A DNA stretch of 55,763 bases from Spirochaetaceae bacterium (lineage in GTDB: Bacteria > Spirochaetota > Spirochaetia > DSM-27196 > PWMO01): positions 1 through 55,763 of the forward strand of contig RECP01000054.1 of the NCBI GenBank assembly GCA_007693945.1, written 5' to 3'. Each line of letters opens with the position of its first letter. Within the stretch, counting starts at the first letter, position 1. Shown here piece by piece: positions 35,033-40,921 of this stretch. Both the position numbers and the translations under genes were made by a program. The notes under the pieces were generated by a model, which was given only the letters and a program-made list of their open reading frames with translations, did no database searches and was not told the DNA's origin.

Positions 35033-35644
35033 CTAACCCGTTACTTCAATTCCCGCCACGAAGGGAGCCAGATCTCCGTGCGGTCGGGGAATCACCGTGG
35101 TTCGCACCAGCAGTTGCTTGCGCCGCAGCAAACCTTCGGCAACCGCCAGTGCCGCTTCCACCTCACCAATCGGCCCCGTGACTGTCGCGGTCGATTTGCC
35201 GCCCAGTTCGTCCCCAAGCCGGATTTCGAGTACACGCACCGCCGCCTCCTTGGCCGCCGCGTCGGCCGCCTCGATCCCGGCGGTCGTCGAAAAAGCCTCA
35301 ATCAGGCCCAACGCATCGAGTTCCACAGCCGGTGAAACCTGCTCCGTACGCTCGCCAAACGACGCGGGGTCACGCGCGCGCAGCGCCGGGATCACGTCGG
35401 TATGCAGGTTGGGCAGAAAGAGGTAATCCAGCAGGCACTCCCCGGCAGCGGATATGCCCCGCTTGATTGCCTCTTCAACCGCGGCTACATCACCCGTGAC
35501 CATGATCAGGAACTTGCCGGGATTAATCACGGTGGCGCGCAGTACACTGATCGGCGCCGCCTTGACCATCAGATCGAGCACCCGGTAGCCCTGCGCAACG
35601 CTGTCCAGCTCAACTGTTCCAAGCACGTGTATTGAACTGCGCAT
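35033..35644 (-). CDS. BMC-T trimeric shell protein
   Basis: A 203-residue protein with two BMC domains (about 5-75 and 108-190). Domain 1 has GTVELDSVAQGYRVLDLMVKAA and VTGDVAAVEEAIKRG; domain 2 has DALGLIEAFSTTAGIEAADAAAK and the usual VIPRPHGDL ending. Three copies make a pseudohexameric tile. There is no pore Cys of the Fe-S type seen in PduT. It probably forms a gated or larger pore. No clear Shine-Dalgarno precedes the ATG, which lies 3 nt after the neighbouring pentamer stop. Confidence 0.92.
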   Translation of the reverse strand: MRSSIHVLGTVELDSVAQGYRVLDLMVKAAPISVLRATVINPGKFLIMVTGDVAAVEEAIKRGISAAGECLLDYLFLPNLHTDVIPALRARDPASFGERTEQVSPAVELDALGLIEAFSTTAGIEAADAAAKEAAVRVLEIRLGDELGGKSTATVTGPIGEVEAALAVAEGLLRRKQLLVRTTVIPRPHGDLAPFVAGIEVTG

Positions 35645-35647
35645 GAT

Positions 35648-35935
35648 CTACTTTCTGTACGTCACCGTACCGGTTTCCTCCACCAGATCCACGATACCGA
35701 TAATTACGGCGTCAATGGCCTTCTTGTCCGAGACCGCCGTCTGCCGCGCCGAGCTCCCTTGGGCGACCAGAACCAGCTCATCGATCCCCGCCCCCACCGT
35801 ATCGAGTGCGATGATCGCCCCGCTCTTTGCGGCACCGTGCTGATCGGTGGGGTTTGCGAGCAGGTATCGCGCCGCGGGCACACCATCGGTGCAACGAGTT
35901 GCAACCACCGTGCCGCACACCCGGGCCAGGATCAT
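35648..35935 (-). CDS. BMC pentamer (EutN/CcmL), copy 2
   Basis: A 95-residue BMC-P protein: MILARVCGTVVATRC, YLLANPTDQHG, ALDTVGAGIDELVLVAQGSSAR and AVIIGIVDLVEE. It ends VTYRK, a tail shared with the pentamer encoded just upstream. Start overlaps that gene's stop in an ATGA. Confidence 0.92.
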   Translation of the reverse strand: MILARVCGTVVATRCTDGVPAARYLLANPTDQHGAAKSGAIIALDTVGAGIDELVLVAQGSSARQTAVSDKKAIDAVIIGIVDLVEETGTVTYRK

Positions 35936-36231
35936 AATCCGTCCTTGCGGTACACCGTTCTGCCGCCCAGCTCGACCTCATCCACAATTGCGGTGATCGT
36001 GGCGTCCGAAGGCCGTCCTTCGGTTGTGGGAGTCAACCGCGAACTCGAGCCCGACACGTAAAAGACCACCTCGCCCGGCCCGGCGCCAACGCTATCCATT
36101 GCCACGACGTGGTCTCCGGTACCCTCCATGGTCAGCGCGTCCAGCCGCTCGACCACCAGGAAACGGATGCCCGCTATTTGAGGAACCTTGCTGGTGGAGA
36201 CTACCGTTCCAACGACGCGAGCCAGTACCAT
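35932..36231 (-). CDS. BMC pentamer (EutN/CcmL), copy 1
   Basis: A 99-residue BMC-P protein: MVLARVVGTVVSTSKVP, FLVVERLDALT, AMDSVGAGPGEVVFYVSGSSSR and ATITAIVDEVELGG. The ATG at 36231 is chosen because the homologous start MVLARVVGT aligns with the other pentamers; an in-frame upstream extension would run inside the BMC-H gene. It starts 4 nt after the BMC-H stop and has only a poor ribosome-binding site. Confidence 0.92.
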   Translation of the reverse strand: MVLARVVGTVVSTSKVPQIAGIRFLVVERLDALTMEGTGDHVVAMDSVGAGPGEVVFYVSGSSSRLTPTTEGRPSDATITAIVDEVELGGRTVYRKDGL

Positions 36232-36235
36232 GACG

Positions 36236-36538
36236 CTATTTCTTGTCCGCCTGTCGACCAAGCGGCAGTACCGCGTCGACGTTGGCATGCGGGCGCGGAA
36301 TGATGTGAACCGAAATCACTTCGCCGACCGACTCTGCCGCCCGGCTTCCGGCGTCGAGCGCAGCCCGAACCGCGGCGACATCACCCCGCACGACGGCTGT
36401 AACGTAGCCGCCGCCGATCTGCACCCAGTTTACCACCTCGACGCGCGCCGCCTTGACCATCGCGTCAGACGCCTCTACCATGGCCGCAAACCCGCGGGTC
36501 TCGATCATACCAAGCGCGTTTTCAAAGACATCTGCCAT
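36236..36538 (-). CDS. BMC-H hexameric shell protein, copy 2
   Basis: A 100-residue single-BMC-domain protein (PduA/EutM type). ALGMIETRGFAAMVEASDAM is the N-terminal signature, QIGGGYVTAVVRGDVAAV includes the pore-facing GGG loop, and VISVHIIPRPHANVDAVLP ends the domain. Hexamers tile the shell facets. AAGGAG precedes the ATG. It is very similar to the BMC-H at 37254-37550, which points to a duplication; the C-termini differ (GRQADKK versus GRNGG). Confidence 0.95.
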   Translation of the reverse strand: MADVFENALGMIETRGFAAMVEASDAMVKAARVEVVNWVQIGGGYVTAVVRGDVAAVRAALDAGSRAAESVGEVISVHIIPRPHANVDAVLPLGRQADKK

Positions 36539-36611
36539 TATTATGCTCCTTGTTACTGTAGTGTGCCGAAGACCGGATCCGACGCCGCGGTCCGGCTGAC
36601 CCGGCCGATTC

Positions 36612-37250
36612 CTATTCCGAGTCTCCCGCCGGATCCCGGCCGGTCAACTCGGACAATCTCTGCTGAACGATCTCCTGGCTCACAAGAACTTCAGACTCCT
36701 GGCCGGCAATGTATACTCTACCGTAGCGCCCGGCCCCCGAAACATTGATGATGTTTATGTGCGAAGCTTTCTCGGCCTCGTTGGCAGCGAAATAGGCGTA
36801 CCCGGCCGGTTCCACCTCCAGAACGTAGAGCGTGTCGCCTCGCAGCACCATGTTTCCGTAGCGCATCTTGTTGATCAGCTGCGCGTGATGATCCGATATG
36901 TTCTTGATTAACTGGCTGGTCAGAACGCGAGGCCTCATCCTGTCGGACTCTTTGAGATTCAACTCGCCTAGAATGGCCTGCCCCGCCTGGCGCGCGTCAC
37001 CCTGACTGTCGGAGTGCACTTCGAGCATGCCGAACAGGCGTTCGACGATCTGTATGCCGGGTGTCACGTTCGTGGCCTTGAGCGCAATGTCAGTGAGACG
37101 GTTGATCTCGATTCCCGGCGAGATCTCCACAATCGTGCACGCCTGACCGGCTACCGGAAAGTATCCGCGTGAAATGGTGGAGATATAGGATGCCATCTGC
37201 AACTGCAGCGAATCCAGCAGAATGAAAGTCCTCAGGTCAATTGCATTCAT
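36612..37250 (-). CDS. Divergent tandem-BMC-domain (BMC-T-like) shell protein
   Basis: A 212-residue protein without an obvious family name, but two segments follow the BMC pattern. Residues about 37-95 (CTIVEISPGIEINRLTDIAL, KATNVTPGIQIVERLFGMLE, then DARQAGQAIL) and 140-200 (LYVLEVEPAGYAYFAANEAE, KASHINIINVSGAGRYGRVY, IAGQESEVLVSQ) each align with the IEtrG...AaDaaxKaA...gGgYvtvvvrGdvaaV layout. This suggests a trimeric EutL/BMC-T-like tile, lying between two BMC-H genes. The N-terminal ~35 residues and the middle helix (105-130) are extra. It starts 3 nt after the first BMC-H gene stops. The assignment is my inference from pattern, not a recognised family match. Confidence 0.7.
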   Translation of the reverse strand: MNAIDLRTFILLDSLQLQMASYISTISRGYFPVAGQACTIVEISPGIEINRLTDIALKATNVTPGIQIVERLFGMLEVHSDSQGDARQAGQAILGELNLKESDRMRPRVLTSQLIKNISDHHAQLINKMRYGNMVLRGDTLYVLEVEPAGYAYFAANEAEKASHINIINVSGAGRYGRVYIAGQESEVLVSQEIVQQRLSELTGRDPAGDSE

Positions 37251-37253
37251 CGC

Positions 37254-37550
37254 TTAACCCCCGTTCCGTCCCAGCGGCAACGCGCTGTCCACATTGGCGT
37301 GTGGACGCGGGATCAGATGAATCGAGATGACCTCCCCTACGCTCTCGGCAGCCCTGCCGCCTGCATCCAGTGCGGCACGAACCGCGGCGACGTCGCCACG
37401 CACCACAGCGGTGACGTAGCCGCCGCCGATCTTCTCGAAGCGCATCAGCTCCACGCGCGCCGCCTTGACCATTGCGTCGGCGGCTTCGACCATCGCGGCA
37501 AATCCCCGGCACTCGATCATCCCCAACGCGTCATTCTGTACGTCTGCCAT
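37254..37550 (-). CDS. BMC-H hexameric shell protein, copy 1
   Basis: A 98-residue single-BMC-domain protein: ALGMIECRGFAAMVEAADAM, EKIGGGYVTAVVRGDVAAV, VISIHLIPRPHANVDSALP. GGGAGGATGC precedes the ATG. It is the first shell gene after the kinase and probably the main facet protein. A stem-loop lies just upstream of its ribosome-binding site. Confidence 0.95.
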   Translation of the reverse strand: MADVQNDALGMIECRGFAAMVEAADAMVKAARVELMRFEKIGGGYVTAVVRGDVAAVRAALDAGGRAAESVGEVISIHLIPRPHANVDSALPLGRNGG

Positions 37551-37564
37551 GCATCCTCCCGCGT

Positions 37565-37580
37565 GACCTGCAACCAGGTC
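37565..37580. repeat. Intercistronic stem-loop before the first BMC-H gene
   Basis: GACCTG-CAAC-CAGGTC, a perfect 6-bp stem with a 4-nt loop, between the kinase stop (37635) and the Shine-Dalgarno of the BMC-H gene. No T-run. It may mark an mRNA processing or protection site that raises shell-protein output over the kinase. Confidence 0.5.
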
Positions 37581-37634
37581 GTCTCCAGACTGTCTCGTTC
37601 ACTCTTTTTGTTCCATGATCCGCTTGCCCTGCCG

Positions 37635-38561
37635 CTATAGCCCGGCCATGTAAGCCTCCAGGCTCTCGCGGTCCAGCAGTGATTTCTGTGTTCCAGGCCG
37701 CATCGTCGAAAGCGCAGCGTAGATGTTGGCCCGCTCCATTGCCTGTTCTACCGAGCCGGTCTCCACAAAGTAGACGGCAAAACAGCCGATGAATGCGTCT
37801 CCGGCGCCCGTTGAGTCCCGGCTCTCCACCCGATGCCCGTCGAGGATACGGTCACTCGTGGAAGTAACATACATCGAGCCCCGCTCTCCTATTGTGACCA
37901 CGACTTCCGGTACTCCCTGCCCGACCAGCCAGTGTGCCGCCTTCCTGACGTTGTCCAACGTATCTACCGGCATGCCGGTGATGGTCTTGAGTTCAGTCTC
38001 GTTCGGCATGAAGAACCGTACGCCGCTAATGCGGGTGATTTCCAGATTGGGATCCGCCGGCGCCGGGTTGAGCAGCACCGGCACATTGTGTCTGCCGCAC
38101 AGCTCGATTGTATGATAGATGGTCTCGAGGCGGATCTCGAGCTGCATGATGACGATGTCGCTGTTCTTTATCAGCGACTCAGCACGGTCAACGTCCGCTG
38201 TTGCCAGATGCTCGTTGGCACCTTTGACGATCAGGATGCTGTTATTGGCATCGGGCCCCACAAAGATCGGGGCCACACCGCTGGATACTCCCTCGACGCT
38301 CTCCACAAAGGTCGTATCAATGCCGTAGCGCTCGAAGTTGGCCCTGGTGTTCGGCCCGAAGAGGTCCGCCCCCACCTTGGTTACCATGCCCACGTCGGCG
38401 CCCAGCAGAGCGGCCGCAACCGCCTGGTTGGCACCTTTGCCGCCAAAGCCCATATCGAACGACGGGGCGACAATTGTCTCTCCGACCTCCGGCATCCTTT
38501 CAATGTAGGTGATCAGATCGACCATATTGCTACCGACAACCGTGATGCGTGGCTTCTTCAT
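37635..38561 (-). CDS. deoK: Deoxyribokinase-type PfkB kinase
   Basis: A 308-residue ribokinase-family kinase. GGKGANQAVAAALLGA (about 40-55) and DSTGAGDAFIGCFA (249-262, catalytic Asp255) are the two PfkB signatures. The N-terminal substrate motif reads GSNMVDLITY, with Met where ribokinases have Asn (GSINAD-like); as I recall them, Salmonella-type deoxyribokinases have this GSNMVDLITY form and also GVAPIFV and IIKGAN segments like those here. It should make 2-deoxyribose-5-phosphate, the DeoC substrate. No encapsulation peptide is present, so it acts in the cytosol. First gene of the BMC operon, under two palindromic operators. A pure ribokinase role cannot be fully excluded. Confidence 0.85.
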   Translation of the reverse strand: MKKPRITVVGSNMVDLITYIERMPEVGETIVAPSFDMGFGGKGANQAVAAALLGADVGMVTKVGADLFGPNTRANFERYGIDTTFVESVEGVSSGVAPIFVGPDANNSILIVKGANEHLATADVDRAESLIKNSDIVIMQLEIRLETIYHTIELCGRHNVPVLLNPAPADPNLEITRISGVRFFMPNETELKTITGMPVDTLDNVRKAAHWLVGQGVPEVVVTIGERGSMYVTSTSDRILDGHRVESRDSTGAGDAFIGCFAVYFVETGSVEQAMERANIYAALSTMRPGTQKSLLDRESLEAYMAGL

Positions 38562-38602
38562 TGCTCCCGTCCTTCCCCGTAGCGGTCCGTTTCTTGACAG
38601 AA

Positions 38603-38621
38603 TATGTTACAAATGAACATA
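38603..38621. promoter_or_regulatory. Second DeoR-type operator candidate
   Basis: A 19-bp palindrome, TATGTT-N7-AACATA, with the same arm sequence as the operator over the -10. It lies about 15-30 bp downstream of the predicted transcription start. It also covers the -10 region of a TTGACA/CATACT pair on the plus strand. Confidence 0.6.
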
Positions 38622-38633
38622 CTGCCTCAGCAA

Positions 38634-38649
38634 TGTTAAGATAATAACA
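38634..38649. promoter_or_regulatory. DeoR-type operator overlapping the BMC operon -10
   Basis: TGTTA-N6-TAACA with flanking A and T extends to an 18-bp palindrome. Arms and spacing equal those of the E. coli deo operator (TGTTAGAATTCTAACA). It covers the -10 box, so binding should block transcription. The DeoR-family gene next upstream is the expected binder. Confidence 0.7.
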
Positions 38650-38668
38650 TAGTTTAGCCGCATGTCAA
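38641..38668 (-). promoter_or_regulatory. BMC operon promoter
   Basis: Minus strand: a perfect TTGACA (38663-38668), 16 bp, TATTAT (38641-38646, 5/6). Leader about 75 nt to the kinase ATG at 38561. It is the best promoter in the accessory region and is AT-rich compared with its surroundings. Confidence 0.75.
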
Positions 38669-38693
38669 CCCGTATATCACATAGCCGGCGATA

Positions 38694-39470
38694 CTATGCC
38701 AGGTGCACTTGAATTCCGAGCTCCTCCATCTGCGTAACATACTCCTGCGATACAGCGCCGTCGGTCACAACCGCATCAAAGTCGCCGAGTTCGGCGAAAT
38801 AGTCGGAGCGGATCAGGCCGAACTTTGACGAATCAACCAGCAGTATCTTCTGCTCCGACGACTCGATTGCAGCCTGTTTCGTCGCACGTTCGTAGGCGTT
38901 CAGGCAGGTAACGCCGAAGTCCGCATGCACTCCGGCAGCCGAAAGAAACGCTTTGGTGGCGCGATGGCGTTTGACCAGCTGAATTCCCTCGGGACTCTCA
39001 AACATAAGCGTGTTTTCGTGCATCACTCCACCGGCAAATACCTGGCGGCACTGCTCAAGGCGGGCAGTCGCCGAGATGATATTCAGCGCGTAACAGATGA
39101 TCGTGAGCCGCATGTCGGCCGGTACGCTGCGGGCCAGAAACTCGGTCGTGGACCCGCTGTCGATGATCAGCGTGTCCTGCGGTTCTATCAGCCCTGAGGC
39201 CAGCACCCCTATGCGCCGCTTCTCTTCGATGCGCACGGTCTCGGCAGTATTGAGCGAATAGGGGCTCTGCCCGTTCTGCTGATCACTGCCGGGAACCAGT
39301 ATGACGCCCCCGTGTATCAGCTTGACCTGGTTCTGCTCGACCAGCTGCTCCAGATCCCGGCGCACCGTCATGTGCGAAACACCAAGATGGCGTGAAAGGG
39401 TCTGAATCGGCAGGCCGTTTTCACGCTGAAGCATCTCGATGATTCGATTCAACCGCTGTTGCTTCTTCAT
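38694..39470 (-). CDS. DeoR-family transcriptional regulator of the BMC operon
   Basis: A 258-residue regulator. The N-terminal helix-turn-helix (about 3-57) has LPIQTLSRHLGVSHMTVRRDL and KLIHGGVI. The C-terminal DeoR sugar-phosphate sensor domain (about 75-235) has EKRRIGVLASGLIEPQDTLI, IDSGSTTEFLARSVP and LLVDSSKFG. The ATG at 39470 is chosen because it aligns with family starts (MKKQQRLNRIIEML) and follows AGGTGAGAG; an in-frame upstream start reads poor sequence. E. coli DeoR is released by deoxyribose-5-phosphate, which would fit here. It precedes the BMC operon, 130 bp away. Confidence 0.9.
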   Translation of the reverse strand: MKKQQRLNRIIEMLQRENGLPIQTLSRHLGVSHMTVRRDLEQLVEQNQVKLIHGGVILVPGSDQQNGQSPYSLNTAETVRIEEKRRIGVLASGLIEPQDTLIIDSGSTTEFLARSVPADMRLTIICYALNIISATARLEQCRQVFAGGVMHENTLMFESPEGIQLVKRHRATKAFLSAAGVHADFGVTCLNAYERATKQAAIESSEQKILLVDSSKFGLIRSDYFAELGDFDAVVTDGAVSQEYVTQMEELGIQVHLA

Positions 39471-39562
39471 ACTCTCACCTGGCTGCGCATGACCACGCCT
39501 GAGCTCCCGCAGCACCGCGCAGCAACGGCTGCTTCCGCATCAGCGACCGGACGGCATCACCT

Positions 39563-39622
39563 TCAGCCCTTACCGCCACGGTACCGCTTCGACAAGCCCC
39601 GAACCTCAAGGTACTCTGCCAC
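39563..39622 (-). CDS. 19-residue leader ORF resembling the start of a sugar ABC ATPase
   Basis: A GTG-initiated 19-codon ORF preceded by AAAGGA with 7 nt spacing, inside the ~175-nt leader of deoR. Its product begins MAEYLEVRGLSKRY, the layout of the first residues of sugar ABC transporter ATPases (xxLEvrgiSKxF). The Walker A region does not follow in any frame that I could read. It is either a translated leader peptide or the stub of a deleted transporter gene. The ORF is real as a reading frame; function is unknown. Confidence 0.4.
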   Translation of the reverse strand: MAEYLEVRGLSKRYRGGKG

Positions 39623-39651
39623 GTTGATGTCCTTTGGCAGAAACTACTCGC

Positions 39652-39680
39652 ATTGTACGCTCGACCGTGTGAAACGTCAA
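39652..39680 (-). promoter_or_regulatory. deoR promoter
   Basis: Minus strand: TTGACG (39675-39680), exactly 17 bp, TACAAT (39652-39657). Transcription from about 39645 would first reach the 19-codon leader ORF and then deoR. The 317-bp gap between deoR and the divergent gene (39471-39787) contains this promoter, the leader ORF, two palindromes and the opposing promoter. Confidence 0.65.
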
Positions 39681-39701
39681 ACAGATCTTTCGATATCTGT
39701 T
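39680..39701. repeat. Inverted repeat next to the deoR -35
   Basis: AACAGAT-N8-ATCTGTT, 7-bp perfect arms. It abuts the -35 of deoR from the upstream side, a position suited to an activator or to autoregulation. Its arms differ from the TGTTA operators. Confidence 0.4.
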
Positions 39702-39708
39702 GTGTTTT

Positions 39709-39725
39709 TCACGCTCTCAGCGTGA
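39709..39725. repeat. Palindrome between the deoR and URO-D-like promoters
   Basis: TCACGCT-CTC-AGCGTGA, 7-bp perfect arms. It lies about halfway between the two divergent promoters. Operator or transcribed hairpin; no regulator can be assigned. Confidence 0.4.
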
Positions 39726-39749
39726 GCGCTTCTGCACTGGTTCGTCCCC

Positions 39750-39778
39750 TTGCCTGTACCTGCAAAGCGCTGCATAAT
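39750..39778 (+). promoter_or_regulatory. Promoter of the URO-D-like gene, leaderless configuration
   Basis: TTGCCT (39750-39755), exactly 17 bp, CATAAT (39773-39778, 5/6), then 9 nt to the ATG at 39788. No Shine-Dalgarno. Confidence 0.6.
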
Positions 39779-39787
39779 CTCGCAAGT

Positions 39788-40909
39788 ATGGTACATGCCG
39801 GCACTGACAGCGGATCAGCGAGACAACGCGTCCGTGACGCGATCAACCACCGTCAACCGCAACGTGTTCCGTTCTCCTGGGGTCTTGGCATAACCCGCGA
39901 GATGCACGACGTGCTGGTTCAGCATGCCGCATCCCGCAGCCTGGACTGGAACAGGATCCACGACGAGGTCGAGGACATTCTGACCATCACGCCCGATCAT
40001 CGCGGCCGGCCTCTGCGCCACACCACCGAGATCTGGGGAATAGGCCGAAAGACCGTGCGCTACGAGGGCGGGAGCTACGATGAGTTTGACCGTAAGCCGC
40101 TGGCGGGAGCGCGGACACCAGCCGACATCGACCGGCACCGGTGGCCGAGCGCCGACAGTTTCGATTTTGCCGGTCTGCGCAACAAGGTGCTGTCGCGGGA
40201 TCCCGGGTCCCGCAAAGCTCACCGTGCCGACATACTCTGTTCGGGCAACCCGCTTGAGATCTACACCTGGATGACCGGCCTCGAAGAGACGCTGATCAAT
40301 CTACTGCTGCGGCCCGCGGTAGTACGAGCTGCCCTGCGGCACATCACCGACTTCTTTCTGGACATGATGCAACGCACCGCGGAGGCGGTCGGTGATCTGA
40401 TCGACATCTTTTATTTTGCGGATGATCTCGGCAGTCAGCAGACGCTGCTTTTCTCACGACAGACATACCGCGAGGTTATCCAGCCCTACCACACTGAACT
40501 GTGTGCCCGGTCCAGGGAACTCGTGCCGGACTCCAAAGCGATGTTCCACACCGACGGTTCGGTCTACGACATCCTGCCCGATCTGATCGACGCCGGAGTC
40601 CAAATCCTGGAGGCGGTACAGACCGAGGCCGCCGGAATGGAACCACGGCGTCTCAAGCGCGATTTCGGATCGCTGCTGGCGTTCCACGGCGCCATCAGCG
40701 TTCAGCAGTTGCTGCCTCGGGCCGCTGCTGACGAGGTCAGAGCTGAGTGTACGGAGTTGATTGACACCTTCGGCGCCGGCGGCGGATATGTAGCGGCACC
40801 GTCGCACAGTATCCAGTACGGCACACCGCCGCAAAACGTGTTTGCGATGCTTGAAACGGTAGTTGGTGAAGAGCAGTTCGCCGACCTGTGCCGCGGTGCC
40901 CGCAGATAG
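39788..40909 (+). CDS. Uroporphyrinogen decarboxylase-fold (URO-D) methyltransferase-like protein
   Basis: A 373-residue TIM-barrel protein of the URO-D superfamily, the group that includes HemE and cobamide/methyl transferases MtaA and CmuA. Visible blocks are ARQRVRDAINHRQPQRVPF at the start, FYFADDLGSQQTLLFSRQTY, MFHTDGSVYDILPDLIDAGV and FHGAISVQQLLP. The HxC zinc motif of MtaA is not present (FHTDGS), and the heme-enzyme signature arginines are not evident, so it is probably one of the many URO-D proteins of unknown role found in sugar-utilisation neighbourhoods. Upstream in-frame codons are rejected because they lie within and before the promoter. Confidence 0.75.
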   Translation: MVHAGTDSGSARQRVRDAINHRQPQRVPFSWGLGITREMHDVLVQHAASRSLDWNRIHDEVEDILTITPDHRGRPLRHTTEIWGIGRKTVRYEGGSYDEFDRKPLAGARTPADIDRHRWPSADSFDFAGLRNKVLSRDPGSRKAHRADILCSGNPLEIYTWMTGLEETLINLLLRPAVVRAALRHITDFFLDMMQRTAEAVGDLIDIFYFADDLGSQQTLLFSRQTYREVIQPYHTELCARSRELVPDSKAMFHTDGSVYDILPDLIDAGVQILEAVQTEAAGMEPRRLKRDFGSLLAFHGAISVQQLLPRAAADEVRAECTELIDTFGAGGGYVAAPSHSIQYGTPPQNVFAMLETVVGEEQFADLCRGARR

Positions 40910-40921
40910 TCTCGCCCGGCG

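Noticed and set aside
38594-38623. TTGACA-18-CATACT on the plus strand in the deoR-deoK gap, a possible promoter directed into the 3' end of deoR.
   Set aside because: No gene lies downstream on that strand, and the bases of its -10 are explained by the TATGTT-N7-AACATA palindrome. An antisense RNA cannot be excluded.
39653-39787. A longer N-terminus for the URO-D-like protein (45 extra residues).
   Set aside because: It would place translation upstream of the promoter found at 39750-39778 and the extra sequence is Cys/Ser-rich without family similarity.
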